Positions 37,708-51,139 of a stretch of 64,000 nt of DNA are shown one piece after another. The notes beneath the pieces are model-generated. The model was not told the origin of the DNA, ran no database searches, and saw nothing but the letters and a program-made list of their open reading frames with translations. Position numbers and translations under genes: made by a program. Where the stretch lies: NCBI GenBank assembly GCA_027627225.1, contig CM051027.1, positions 90,394,151-90,458,150 on the forward strand, written 5' to 3'. The first letter of the stretch is position 1. Every line of letters begins with the position of its first letter. The stretch comes from Congeria kusceri. Taxonomy: Eukaryota; Mollusca; Bivalvia; Myida; Dreissenidae.

Positions 37708-38730
37708 ATACACTCTCAGTCCTTATCTCACCCATTTGTATTATCTCAGCTTTCATTAATGTACGTTTTAATGTTTTGCTAATTATATCAGCTGCGTTAA
37801 TGGAATGAGTTTGTGCCACATATTAAAATCATATGTCAAGTATCATAGATTACTGATTTTGATAAAATGACGCGATTCTTCTAGGGATTAAGCCGCATAC
37901 AACGACACACGCGAGGTACAATATTAAGTTAAATTGGTTTAAGTCAGTCATCGACAGCGTAATTGGCTTTTATACTAATTACCAAACGCGAAGGAGAATA
38001 ATAATGAAAAAGGCACAATGTACGTGCTTTGTTGTTGTTTTTTTGCGTCATATTTCTAGCAGAAAACTGTTGTTTAGTGCTGGTCAATGAACGAAGCAAG
38101 TCAAACGTAATGCCAAAAGCTTTTTATAATAACATCCGGATTAGTTATTAATAAGAAGTAATATTTATACATGCAGTGTCGCCATTTATTATTACCGTTG
38201 GTTTGCCAATTATGGCATGTTTTGTTTGGCATGTAGTTTCATATTTTATTAAAGTGCTACATCGTACACATTGTACATACAAACACTAATTGGTAATTCG
38301 AATCATAATATTATTTATACTACCATGCATATTATTGTAGGAAGTGTACTACCCAGCCATGTAAATGGCTTACGAGTCACTAAATAGACATGTTATTGTG
38401 TAATCATTCATTTAAATCAATATAGCGCAAGCACAGGTAAACTAATAACAATTATATTACAAGTTACATTGTGGTACATATATCACATCGATAAATACAT
38501 ATATTAATAATTTCTATAAATAATAATACAAGTGAAATTGTGATATATAAATAAAACATGATAAGTTCATGTATAAACAATTAATGCATTTCTAATACCA
38601 ATGCGAGTTATATAATGCACATACTGATGTGTTTTTCAACGTTTATCCAATATATATAATGCTTCCGAGCAGTTCGTATAACAATCTTGGCATGTATTGA
38701 AAATGTAAATATTAAAAGATGTTATATTAT
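37708..38730. other. Intergenic, nothing recognised
   Basis: A+T-rich with no coding frame or element boundary that I can support. Confidence 0.45.
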
Positions 38731-38731
38731 A

Positions 38732-39742
38732 CTGGTTGGCGAGTAGTATCCGTGATTTTTCAGTAGTTTTTCTTTATTTTGAATCGCGTAAGTAATACTT
38801 TTAAAGAAAAGCTTGTTGCAGTACAAAGTTGGGCTCCTTCTGTTTATAAGGATGTAAATATCTTGTCATGACGTCATATGTTTTTTTCGATATAAGGGGC
38901 TCCAAAGGGGTAATCAATAAGCATTACTTGAAGCAATAAAACTAGTAGTATCCGTGATTTTTCCTTTCAATTGAAAATGCGATTTTTGTGCTACAAACCT
39001 CAAGATTTTAATAACGCTTACTATTCTACATTATATTACCTACATCATTATGATATAATATTATTAAATTATATGCCAGATTAACGGTGATAATGCGACT
39101 ACAAACATAAGTGGATGCCGTAAAATGGGCTTTTGATTACCCCTTTGGCGCCCCTTAAAAATTTGCTGATTGTAAACGGGACATAACCATGTTGTTATCG
39201 AAGTAGACGCTTCCCCTGCATTGAACTTTTGTCAAAATCGTCCCGAAACTAGCCGTATAATTTAGTAAACATTTTAAAATTGCAATTCTTTGTTAATATT
39301 TTCTTTGAGTAAACATTTTGCGATTGCAATTCATGATTTTGTAAAGAAAATGTATTTCACGAAGAATGCATGTTGAATAAATGGATGGTGGATTTTAAAT
39401 ACTAACATTGCTGCTTTATGTGAATAACCTAGCGATCACCATTGGTAAACCGAAAATAGGCAAGTACAATATAAAAATAGGGGTTCAATTATAGATTAAT
39501 GCGCATGCGCAAAGACGTGCGCGTGAATGCCCCGCGATGAGTTAAGTTGTTTTGATATTTTGTTTCACAAAAATGTAAATATCTTGAAAAATGTGAAGTT
39601 TTGGTGACCTCAACTTATTCTGTGTTTGGAACAGTTGCTAGGTAATGTGTGTAAACTCAACATTCAATGCTGGAGAACTTTTACACCTTTTAATATTCAA
39701 ATCACGGATACTGCTAGTTCACGGATACATCTCGCCAACCAG
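38732..39742. mobile_element. 1-kb inverted-repeat transposon, TA flanks
   Basis: Both ends read inward as CTGGTTGGCGAG followed by a TATCCGTGA motif, and both are bordered by TA. The motif AGTATCCGTGATTTTTC occurs at the left end, again at about 38946, and in reverse twice at the right end. A second inverted pair inside (38896-38925 and 39129-39160) reads AGGGGC-x-CCAAAGGGGTAATCA. No transposase frame. TA flanks fit a Tc1/mariner-type target, but the end sequence is not one I recognise. Confidence 0.65.
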
Positions 39743-39744
39743 TA

Positions 39745-40475
39745 CGCATATGGGTGGAAACTTAATATTAAATTTAAATTCAACTCTGTAAAGTAAAAAT
39801 CAATTTGACAAATACAGAATTATATATAATTGTTTTGTTGGACATACATTGTTTTAATGCATTATATGCATAGCATGCGTTGTCAACGATATCTACACAG
39901 ACTCTCGGGCAATTTAGGACATTATATGTAAATACTTACAATTCTAATTCGTCAGTTGGTATTGAAAATATGATCAACAATTATTCAAATGAATGGACAT
40001 ACTACATGTATAATAAAACATGGTGTTATAGACACATAAAATATACTAATAGAGATAATAATAGATTGTTGCGGTGGCAGTTACACGTACACTAGTATTT
40101 TGCAGCGGACTTCTACAATATCTTTGTAAGGTGTTACCTGAATGAAATATATTTTCCGACATTTAATACTTAAATGGTACAGATAACTCAACTACAAACA
40201 CTACTACATGTGATTTACTAAATGTCAGACGAGCGTGTTTAACAAAATTCAGAAGGTAACATTTAGTTAAAAATAGTTGTTAGTTTTATTACGAGCAAAA
40301 AAAAATTAGATTTTTTCGAATTTAGGTCCGAATTGTAATGTTTTATGCGCCATAAAACTATGTTAGAAAGGTGATTACACGTGTGTTAATAAACATAAAA
40401 GTAGATGCAATTGAATTTACTATGTACTAATTATGTTTTGAACTTTTGAAATGCATATTTGCTGGCTGAATTGAA
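39745..40475. other. Intergenic, nothing recognised
   Basis: A+T-rich. A 71-codon frame at 39880-40095 shows no supporting features. Confidence 0.45.
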
Positions 40476-40892
40476 GTGGAAGGTATATTATATGCAAACA
40501 AAACGGCATTACGAAGCTTACAAATACACTGTTTCACGAAGGATACAGACACACAGGTTTTTCATTCATTAAATATCAGAATATTTGAAACACCAACATA
40601 TAATGTATATATATCTTACGAACGAAATATAAATCAGCGTTTTTACCATTCCTTCATGCTTCAAAATATTAATGTAAATGAACAGAAACAAAGCATAGAT
40701 ATAACAATCACAACATTATATATCTTACCCAACAGTAATATGTTCCAAATGGACGAATATGTTATCACCAAAATGAAAAGGCGTTTCATTTTATTTTCCG
40801 AAATTAAAGCACCGAAAACACAATTTTCGTGTGAAATTTTGCCTCAAAAGAACGTTCTCCAGCTTCATACAGATATTGCTTTGAAGTCTTAA
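40476..40892 (+). CDS. Doubtful hypothetical ORF, 138 aa
   Basis: The longest open frame of ordinary composition outside the neuropeptide gene and the tandem arrays. It starts MEGILYANKTALRSLQ and ends HTDIALKS. No signal peptide, membrane segment, repeated motif or known domain is visible. There is no TATA box or clear splice signal around it, and no neighbour suggests a role. In DNA this A+T-rich a 138-codon frame may arise by chance. Confidence 0.15.
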   Translation: MEGILYANKTALRSLQIHCFTKDTDTQVFHSLNIRIFETPTYNVYISYERNINQRFYHSFMLQNINVNEQKQSIDITITTLYILPNSNMFQMDEYVITKMKRRFILFSEIKAPKTQFSCEILPQKNVLQLHTDIALKS

Positions 40893-42338
40893 ATATTATT
40901 TGAAACTAACTAATACAACGGGAAATTAAAAATAAAGAACAGTTTTATCGTTGAGAGCCTAGCGTTACACTAATCAGTCGAGCAAAGTGCCCGTAATTAT
41001 AGGCGGTAAGCCCAGCGCGTCGCGCTCTGGAACGGTATTGGTTCACTCGTGGAACTTACTCAGTACGACAACGAATAGCCACTAGCAACTGATATTTTGT
41101 GTTTATGGTAACGCAAATGTAAGCAGTACATATCAATTCTTGTTCCCCATGTCAATTAGATTTTCAAGCTGTTTATATATCTCCCAAGTGAAAATGCTGA
41201 AAAATCACAGGATAAGGGTAATGACTATTTTATATCATCTGTCACGTTTCAGCCTACACTAAGTTGCTCTAGGACACATACCACCAGGTAGCAAATACAT
41301 TGCGACATTTAGCATATCCTGTCAAATGCAGTATCAATATTGATGTTAAGTACGAACTGATACTATACAAAACAAATTGTACTTCCAAAAATAACGACTT
41401 TATACATGTCTTACACATTTATGTTTAACCAAACGTACCAAAATAATGGTTTAATGTTGATGAAAGACGCCATGAACAGTTTGGGAGCTATATAAACAGT
41501 AACCATGGGATTCTTATATTTATATTAACAAATTTTGTTTCAGTTTTTTTTAAACTAATTGTAATTGTCGGTCTTGTGACAATTCATGTAGATTGGTACT
41601 GTACATATATTTAACAATTCTGATTGGAAAAATACCAATATTGCCCCGTGAATTAACAGATGATAACACAATTCATGAACAAAGCCAAATACTGAGACGT
41701 CTGTTGAATATTGGAAATTGGTGTATTTTTTCAGATGGTAAACGTTATTACCAGTTTAATTAGTTATTCAAACGTCTGTCTTTTGTTGTTGTCGTTTTAA
41801 TCATGGATCCAAACAGCCAATTAAAAATGAAAATAATTATAGGTTTTCATATTTACATACCGTATTCATTACCATTTAATTTAAGATATTGTTACATTGT
41901 GTGCCTACTGATTTTAATAAAACCCAACTATTTGTCAATTAATATGCATTACCTGTAATAGTATTTACATTTAAATAAACATAATCATTGACTGTGGAAA
42001 TATCTAGCCTACTGAAATGCCCACTTAAATTAATTGTTCCCGCCAGAGGAAAAATACATTGAAATTACAGCTCTAAAAAGTGTACCTAAAAGTTTTGATT
42101 GCATTTGATAAAGGCTGTTTTTAGCTAATGATTAGATTTTTTAAAGTTGTACTTTTCTATCATGTGACTACCTTAGTACCTGGCCCTGTGTTATTATTGT
42201 CTGTTTTCCAATTATAACGGTAACTGAACCAACTGAGTCCACTATGTTCGTAAGTTAATGTGGTATTTGCATCATACAAATGTTTAAACTATGTTGTAAA
42301 ATTTTTTAAATGAAAAGGCAATTAGTAACTTGTCTTAA
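40893..42338. other. Intergenic, nothing recognised
   Basis: A short G+C-richer patch near 41000-41040 (GCCCAGCGCGTCGCGCTCTG) stands out from A+T-rich surroundings but has no open frame or recognisable element. Confidence 0.4.
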
Positions 42339-42606
42339 GAGGTCGCAATAGTGTAGTGGATATGGTGTTCGCCTTACGACCGGGAGGTCCCGGGTTCGAA
42401 CCCCACTCAGGGAGCGTTCTCAAGATCTTTCTTAAGACACCAAGTACTGGTTCTTCCTAGGAAACGGACTAGAGAGTATTAATAAACCTACGGCTTTCGT
42501 GGAGCTTAAATAAATCTGTTTAAACTAAATACAGGACCGTGTCTGTGTTTGCTCGACAGCTTGAGTTGTATCAATTTAGAATAAAACTTTTGTATGAAAA
42601 AAAAAA
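42339..42606 (+). mobile_element. tRNA-derived SINE (V-SINE / RUDI-like)
   Basis: The 5' part (42339-42415) looks like a tRNA-Val relative. It has an A box GTGTAGTGGATATGG, the phrase GTTCGCCTTACGACC, and a B box GGGTTCGAACCCC. It is followed by a non-tRNA body including TTCTTCCTAGGAAACGGACT, and ends at an A-run near 42598-42606. A pol III head, conserved body and A tail define a SINE. From memory the body resembles the V-type core of the mollusc RUDI family. Target duplications were not found. Confidence 0.72.
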
Positions 42607-43900
42607 CTGTGAGCAGAACATATTCATAACCATACTACTAGAGGCTTACATTTATATACCCTGATCTTTTCATGCAGTAAATATCGATCAAGTGCGAGGT
42701 TTTGTGCGCAATTAAACTGGATTAAATCAATGAGTTCCATTGAACGCTCTTAGGCGGTGAACCAATGTTTAATCTTCTTTTAAAAAATGTATTGCGTTGG
42801 TGTTGCCTGTTTGTGTATGGCTTTGCACAAGTCGCATGCATTAAATAAAGGGTCGTGAATGATTCATTTGTTGTGTGTCAGCTGCCTGCTGCTGCACCAT
42901 TTATTCGATAATTATTATCACATGCTATACCTTGTATTCCATGTAATACAACCATTACGAATATTTTTATCTTACACAGTCTAAGATAACATTTTGAGCG
43001 TTTTCATTGGCTACATATTTTTTAGACTGACCAATCGCATGACGTTATTTTGATCCTATATATATTTAACAGTCGATAATGAATTAAAAGCATTCCTCTG
43101 CAGGTGTATATTCTGTGTTATGGAATGTACTGTTAGTTCTTATACGCTTATGAATGTCAAATATATGAACAAAAGAATAAACATTATTTTAAAACACATA
43201 ATTTTCAAAATCTTTATATTTGTCGAAATGTTTTAAATGTTTTGAAGATGTGAAAAAAGCAATAAGATATAACTTCTACTTCCAATTTCAATTATGTCTG
43301 TCATTATTTGCCAGCAATCGTCAATAGGTGTCTTGATTGGAGCTGCATAACAAAGCTATGTCAAAATAAAAACAAAATGAAGAAATAAAATGTCTTTGCC
43401 TAAAATATTTATATACTACTGATAATTAAATATCGGAAGACGTAAATGTCTACGTCGTTTTACGAATCCCTCATTACTCCCCGATACTTGTTTGTAAGTT
43501 ACAACGTATGCAAATTAGATGAACTTCCGCAATTATCGTTAGACGTAAAACTCTTTATAGTAGTGTTCAAGTATTAAAACATAATTCAATACTTAAATTA
43601 AATAAATTATAATGTAAATAATAATGTGTATAATAATTTGTTTCGAAAAATTGTAACATTATTCGGACTATATAATATAATTTCAATGAAACCCTAGAAA
43701 ACTCAAAAGGAGAGAAAGCATTAGTAACATTCTCTGGTCCTTTATTGGAGGCCATTGACCAGTTCCCAATACTAAACAGTACAACGCGCACAACACTACA
43801 CAACAAAACTGACTTGGAACGATCTATGCCAGTTTAAACCATTAAATAACTGTAATACAAAGTTAATCTCGTAGCATTTTGCAATTCAAATTAATTAGTA
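42607..43900. other. Intergenic, nothing recognised
   Basis: A+T-rich, non-coding by inspection; the D1/D2 duplication becomes recognisable only further on. Confidence 0.4.
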
Positions 43901-45038
43901 ATAAAAGGGTATATTCGTCAAATTGAATCGCAGTTTATTTTACTGAATCGTTTTACGTTCACCAGAGCAATACCATTGTATTTTTCTGAGCAACGCTATC
44001 ATTTGCCGCACATGGGTAATTATGCGATAGGCGAACGATTACTTTTTAACTACACAATTAAAGCACGTGGTTTGCTGTTGTTCATGTTGGCACATATGTT
44101 CAGGTTAACTAATATGCTATAAGCGAAGTGGTCTCCTACCTTTGGTAAGCAGTTCACAGGTTCAGACTAATTTTGTTATATTACGTGTGTGGAACATGGT
44201 TATAGAATCGTACGCAGACGAAAAGGCGTTTGCTAATTGAAAGAAATTATACTGAAAATGTATTTTTATGTGTTGTATTATTCACTTGATTATGTGTTTA
44301 AACACTCACTTGCCTTCTGACAGTTACTTCCTCGAAAATTCAACACAAGCTGTTGCTTATTTTCTCAAAGAAACAAAACAAAATGGTATGAGCTGTTTAA
44401 TCTTATTAGGTTCACAATTAAATTGTACACATATTATTTTGTATTTTAGATTATACGTACAAGCTCTATTAACAGCTCGTTGAATTTAATCTTGCAACTT
44501 TTATCTACGCCATCCCAAATGCAAAAGCAAAAAAACGAAAAAATTTGTAAATAATACAATTATTCTTTAATATAAATGGGGTTTTTTTCTGTCAGTTTAA
44601 CAGATAGTAGTGTGGTCGAAAATATCAATTTATATAATTATGTATGTACTTCAACAGCAAGAAATATGTTGTTTTTAAAATACCACTTTTCGCTTTAAGT
44701 AAACGCTTGGAACAACTGAACACCTGACTTTAAAAAGAAAGTACGAGATAATTTTTAATTTTTTAAGGAATGCAAAAAATATACAATAAAACTGCCATAG
44801 TACTTCAGAAATCATACATTTTAGTACTTTAAAGCACCTTCATTTTTCTAATAGAGGACTCTGTTAAATGCCACAGATATTTTTCCTGACTGGTTAATGT
44901 TCACCAGAATTCTTTATAGGTCCCATGGCATGTATGAAATTGAAGTCATTCACCATTTATCAGTTTACAACGACTCGAATATCGATATGCTGCACACGAG
45001 GAGCATTTGATATTTGTAACATCTTATTTATAAAGTAA

Positions 45039-45946
45039 TATGGTGGCATAGAACTGCCATAACCACTTAAGGAGTGCGCACACTTTTGTGTTACCTCTAA
45101 AGTAAATGTTACCACGATTTTTTTCAACGTAAGATATTTATTTGCTTAACGAAATAAAGGCCTGAAACTGCCGAGAACTGACAACAGAATTTCAGTTAAT
45201 AAAATCTTATTTGGTATCACAAATATTAACTTGTTAAAATTTGCATTTTAAGATAACACTCATGATACTATTCGTGTTAGATAACTGGCAACACAAATTG
45301 GTTTGCAAATAGATTTGTGTTACATGAAAATGAAGAAATATCACGAATATTATCTAGATAAGATTAGCGTAGTCAGAAAATTATCATGAAAATATTCGTG
45401 TTAGTAAGATAATGAAGACCTTGCGCCGAATCCAGTGGTAACACGAATATTATATAGTTAAGATTTGCGTTGTCAGATAATTATCATGATCATATTCGTG
45501 TAAGTAAGATAATGCGGAAGACCTCGCGCACAAATTAAGTGATAATACGAATATTAACTACTTAAGATTTGCGTTGTTCGATATTTATCATGATAATTTT
45601 TATGTTAGTAAGACCTCGCGCACAAATTAAGTGGTATCACGAATGTTAACTAGTTAAGATTCGCGTTGTAAGATAATTATCATGATAATATTCGTCTTAG
45701 TGAGATCATTCGGAAGACCGCGCAACCCCAAGAAAATGTATCTGATGTCAGTTCTGGGCACTTAAAGGCCATTTAGTATAATAATAAAATACTTTGCAGT
45801 AAAATATTCGCAAACGCTATCTTAATATCCAGATAAACATCATAATGAATAAGTGGTAACACGAATCTGTTCGCGAACGCTAAGTAGTTAACACGAATGT
45901 TTTCGCGAACCTTGTGGTTATCGTATGACAGTTCCATGCCACCATA
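45039..45946. mobile_element. Non-autonomous DNA transposon, family X, copy 2
   Basis: A 908-bp relative of the 5194-6127 element. Left end TATGGTGGCATAGAACTGCC; the right end on the other strand matches with two differences. Flanked by AAGTAA at 45033-45038 and 45947-45952, again a 6-bp duplication. D2 shows the empty site near 57025 (ACGTAAGAC). The interior has the same kind of nested tandem units with GTGTTA and TTCGCG motifs and a CCATTTAGT(A/T)TAATAATA segment shared with copy 1. No coding frame. Confidence 0.86.
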
Positions 45947-47590
45947 AAGTAAGACATATATATAACAGGATAATAACAACGCTCCTGCCAATAAACCTAT
46001 TACCTTCGCCTACATGATATAATTATACGGTTTGTTATTACCGCATTGTTGTTCGTTATAAAAAAAAATAGTTATATCGCTTAGAAAAGTTCATCGTTGG
46101 TGTGTCATTGGTAACAATTGTAATAATTCATGTGATGTCGGTTATTAAAAACTTATTTTAATTATAAGAACCTATATACATGTACAAATGTGAGTCATTT
46201 TGCCCAGATTGATATTTCTGGCTTCATGTAAGTAACGAGTAAACCCAATACCACACAGAAAACATGTATACTTGCAAACATAAAAATTGCGGTCATAATG
46301 TAATATATTATTGTAAAAGAAAATTGCTTTGTTGTTGTGTAGTACTGATTAAGAGTTTAAATAATTAATATTTGTCATAATTTTTCATTGAACAGAAGCG
46401 CATTTACGTTTGAAGCCAAGTAGAGATGTTTATCTCAATACCATGCATATGCTTGCAATAAGTTGGGATGGTAGATAGACATGGACAAATATAATATAAT
46501 ATACGATTAAGGCGGCATTTAGTGAAATATATCCGATTCGTTCGAAATAGAATTTCATTGGAATGAAGAAGACATTTGAATAAGTTTCATCAATGTAAAC
46601 TTTTTAATTATTAATTTAAAGGCATTTTATTGTAATGTAAAAATTCGGCTTTTTTGATCTATAGTTTTCTCATAACAAATTATGATTGTATCGGTGGTGG
46701 TTATATTGACATTGCTGTCATGCACAATTGAATTCCATGCATGTATGCAGTTTGTTCCTCATAATAGCTGGTAACATTCATTTTTTATTAAATTAAACGG
46801 TGTATTATATTATGGAACTCGTCCACTATATTTCCAATGTTTTGATGTTGACGTTTATTGTACATTTTCCTTTAATTGATGTATGGTACACCTTAAATCC
46901 GGTTGCACGGTTACCCAGTGGGTTGCATTGATCGTTCGAGGGCGTTGGTTAAACGTTTTAATACATTTATTCATTTTTAATGTTTTATGATTGTTCGTGT
47001 TTGCTGCATTGTGCGCTCTATAGACAACTGTTCACTTGCACGAAATATAGGACCATGAATTGATCAATAGGACTTTCTCTTCTGCTGATCCAGTTGGAAT
47101 GGAATACTCTTCTACATGTATTACCTTTAAATAACTTCGTATTATACTGTAAAAATTACAGTTCGAAATCCTAACGAACGATGAATCAGATATCAATCCA
47201 TGATGTAGCATTTACAAGTTGATTTCCTTTGACATCTTTATTTAATTATTTCCAGATACAAGAGTTTGTTATTATGCATATATGGCAAATAATGGCTAGT
47301 GCAGGTCTGTTTAGTGAAGTAATTTATCATGGATATTAAAACCAGAACGAAGTCTTATACTTTAAAACATGTTTTATGCATACATTCCGAACGAAAATCC
47401 TTTAAATATATACGTGACAAATGTTTAAAATACAAAGTAATAATGCCATAATAACACCTGATTCTGCTTCATAGCCGATGACAAATAACATAGAATATAA
47501 GAAAAATATATCTGTACATGAAAGTAATGTATATAATTACCATTTATTTGATATAAAGTTTGTTAGATTGTTGTATAGACGTTTTGTAAT

Positions 47591-47993
47591 GTTTTGTATT
47601 TCACTATACCAACAAGCATCAGTTTTGTATTTCACTATACCAACAAGCATCAGTTTTGTATTTCACTATACCAACAAGCATCAGTTTTGTATTTCACTAT
47701 ACCAACAAGCATCAGTTTTGTATTTCACTATACCAACAAGCATCAGTTTTGTATTTCACTATACCAACAAGCATCAGTTTTGTATTTCACTATACCAACA
47801 AGCATCAGTTTTGTATTTCACTATACCAACAAGCATCAGTTTTGTATTTCACTATACCAACAAGCATCAGTTTTGTATTTCACTATACCAACAAGCATCA
47901 GTTTTGTATTTCACTATACCAACAAGCATCAGTTTTGTATTTCACTATACCAACAAGCATCAGTTTTGTATTTCACTATACCAACAAGCATCA
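47591..47993. repeat. Perfect 31-bp minisatellite, 13 copies
   Basis: Unit GTTTTGTATTTCACTATACC followed by AACAAGCATCA, 13 x 31 = 403 bp, with no differences that I can see. Since 31 is one more than a multiple of three, all three plus frames read the same 31-residue cycle. This explains the three overlapping long open frames (up to 184 codons); they are not genes. It lies inside D1, with no matching array in D2. Confidence 0.96.
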
Positions 47994-50497
47994 GTATAAG
48001 GCCTGCTGTGCTTTGTTTCATTTTAATTCACAATGAAGTTTTTGATTTCGACGTTTTGAGCCTAGTTGCCTTAAAAGGTGAGAAGTTGCTGAAAGCGACA
48101 ATTTCAAGGGTATACGTATTTATCATAGTCTCTGTTGTATCTATATGAAGACGTTTGAAGTTTCTGAAAACTATTTCTATAATTCATGGAACTTTATTCA
48201 CTCACGGAAAAAATAGAACAAAGCATCTGATTCTATTCATGTAAACATTTGTACAATGCTCGACAGAATATATAAATAAAAGTCATGTTTAAAACTATAA
48301 CAATGTAAGTGCTTTAAAATTGGCATTTGTAAGATAAAGCCAGAATAAGTATTAAATTTCAAAACACCTTTAAGCGGACAATAATGTTGCTTACGACAAA
48401 GATTGCCGGAAAGCTCTGGCTTAACCATGCTACGTATTAGGCATATACAACATACAATCTTTAAATGAAGTAAGTATACTTTGGAAAGTCACTTAGTTGC
48501 GTAAGTAGCAGACCAATTAACGTGTTGGCTAAAGGTCAACCAGTACAATTATGTGATAAATAAGTTAGCATCTGAAAATACCCTTCATAAACAATTCGTC
48601 ACCCATTATTTTTACTTACAAATTATTCCGAACGAAAGCGTCAATTAGACAGCTGAATTTTAATTCCGTTAAATGCAGTTTAATCAAGAGTTACAAGCAA
48701 AGGTTATACGAATTTTGAGGAATTTTTTTTCAATGCTATAGTTTTTTAATATTATTGGAAAACAACACATTGTTTCCGCTGGTTATTGCTAGATATCGTC
48801 GAAAAACAACATACGTACATATTAAACAATAAAACTAATTGCCTCAGTTGCAAATGTGCATTATATATGTTCTGTAACTAGCATAAAGAGAACAATAATT
48901 ATTGGTTTTTATAAATGCACCTAACGTAGGGCAACATTTAAATAATAAATGCGGCAATTTTGGTAAATTACACAACCAGCTATGGATGTGTCGTTTTATA
49001 CACGCGATCGCTATCATAAATAATTATAAAATGTTTTATTTGCCGGAAACCAGATTGAAATTAAATACTACTTCAAATTGTCCTACATGGGTAAGTTTTT
49101 ATTGGAAAGTTTTCGAACGTTGGCGGATGTGCACTTGCGTAATATGACACACATCCTTCTTACTAGTATTTAAATGTGAACATTAACGGGAATATTGCCC
49201 ATGACAAAATTGGCAATACAGTTTTAACTAACGCGTTGCCTGTGTGGAAACAATTTGTTTTCGTCCAACGACATAGTAAACTTTGCTTAAACCAGACTAA
49301 TAATGAATAAGAATATCTTCCGCGACAGCATGTGCATAAGGTCTCAAGTAACGTGTATCAAATGTGGCGATAATTTGTTCTTCCACGAAGCCAATAGAAG
49401 CGTGTTACATTTTACATTAGAAGTTGTCGAAAGAAAATGCAGCAGTTTAAATACAGGTAAATGGTTTGCAAAGTTATTAATGACTTGTTTAAGAGATGCA
49501 ACTTAAGTTTGTTATGGGCATGGTTACTGTTAGCCAATGACAGCGCAAATAGAGAATGAAAGCGTATTTGGTTTATAGTAACGAGCTATCTGGACATTCT
49601 GAGACATAATCAATACAAACAAATACCAATTATCAGCTGTTCAAAGAGTGTTATTGGTACGTGTTAAACTCAATCAAATTTTTAAAGTTAAATTTGAATG
49701 CTTTCTTCAATATGGAAAAAAATGATGCAAACCGGTATGACGATAACAACGGGAGTTCAAAACTAATTTTATAAATAAAATTGAATCTCTTTCTGTATCA
49801 TTTTGGTTTTACTCAGATAGGTATCTAAAAGCTAGATACAATAAAGTGCGAAAACATTGACCTGATCGTGCTGACCTCTATCTAAATAAATGTTCCGGTT
49901 AATTAATTATATATTTCTAGAGTCGGCCCGTTCCGTAAACATATTTACGAAAGTGCACGTGGCCCACAATCGATCCCGATGTAATAATTATTTATTTAAG
50001 GTGTAAAATTTAGCGAGGGTATATCGATCAGTTGTACTGACGCAATATGTATCGTCTAAGAGAGTTAGATTTGCATTTTTTGTAACATTTACAAGTGGGT
50101 TTGTAGTTCTAAACTCAATCAGGTTATAAAAATGGTATTTGATTTTGCTGCATTTTCTTTTTATTGTATTTATATTTTTTTCTTCTGCATTGTTTCATGT
50201 TCGTAATAAATGTTTTATTCAGCTAAGCAATACTACATTTGAAAATAACAAACATGATAGCACCGATACTCCTGCTCATGAAAGTGAATTTTGTGGTATC
50301 TAAACCATTCGGATTTGTTATAGATAATTTCTTTTGCTTTGCAACCTTGTTTCTTTCTGCGTCTGTCATCATTGCTTTGAAACAGAAATAAGATATGTAG
50401 AACTACATTGTATTCAATTCAAACACAAACATCACAAACATCCATGATATTATCGTGCAACTTACTGTTATTTCGCTAAAAAAAATTGATGTAGAAA

Positions 50498-50574
50498 GCT
50501 GACTCCGAGATTCGAACCTTAGTCGATCTGTTGATAGGTAGACACGCGTACGACTACACCATCGGTCCTTGCTT
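50498..50574 (-). tRNA. tRNA-like sequence (pseudo-tRNA or SINE piece)
   Basis: On the minus strand GGACCGATGGTGTAGTCGTA resembles an acceptor start and A box, and AAGGTTCGAATCTCGG resembles a T arm and B box, at normal tRNA spacing. A T-run follows, as at pol III genes. Acceptor and anticodon stems pair poorly, so it is probably not a working tRNA. Confidence 0.42.
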
Positions 50575-50900
50575 AAAGCTAGCCGTAACTAAGACGATAT
50601 GCATTCGTATGCATAATTAAATCTAAAATCAGTTATAAGATACGTATATACACGAACAGAAATCGAAATAAAAAATTTCAGCTCATTAATATTTTTGCAT
50701 AAAGGTGAGGAACAGGTCAATGTTTTTGCACTATAACAGATGTATAAATATAACAATGACAATGCAGTTGATATTAACATATTGAAAATCTAAGCAACTG
50801 TTTGGTCGGTTTTGAACCATTTTCTTGCTATTGTTGCTACCAATCATTACAAACCGGACGACACAATAATGCAAGTGTATTTTATCCGATTAATGATTAA

Positions 50901-51139
50901 TGATATGTGATATGCACTATACGATGCAATGATATGTGATCTGCACTATATGATGCAATGATATGTGATATGCACTATATGATGCAATGATATGTGATCT
51001 GCACTATATGATGCAATGATATGTGATATGCACTATATGATGCAATGATATGTGATATGCACTATATGATGCAAGGATATGTGATATGCACTATATGATG
51101 CAATGATATGTGATATGTGATATGCACTATATGATGCAA
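50901..51139. repeat. 29-bp minisatellite, 8 copies
   Basis: Unit TGATATGTGATATGCACTAT followed by ATGATGCAA. Copies alternate A/C at one position (GATATGC versus GATCTGC), and the last copy has an internal 7-bp duplication. Inside D1. Confidence 0.95.

Noticed and set aside
47478..48148. Three overlapping long plus-strand frames (126-184 codons) as a repeat-protein gene
   Set aside because: They are the same 31-bp array read in three frames; the period alone keeps all frames open. There is no start context, signal peptide or non-repeat domain.
50498..50574. Functional tRNA gene
   Set aside because: The A and B boxes are plausible, but acceptor and anticodon stems do not pair well; listed only as tRNA-like.
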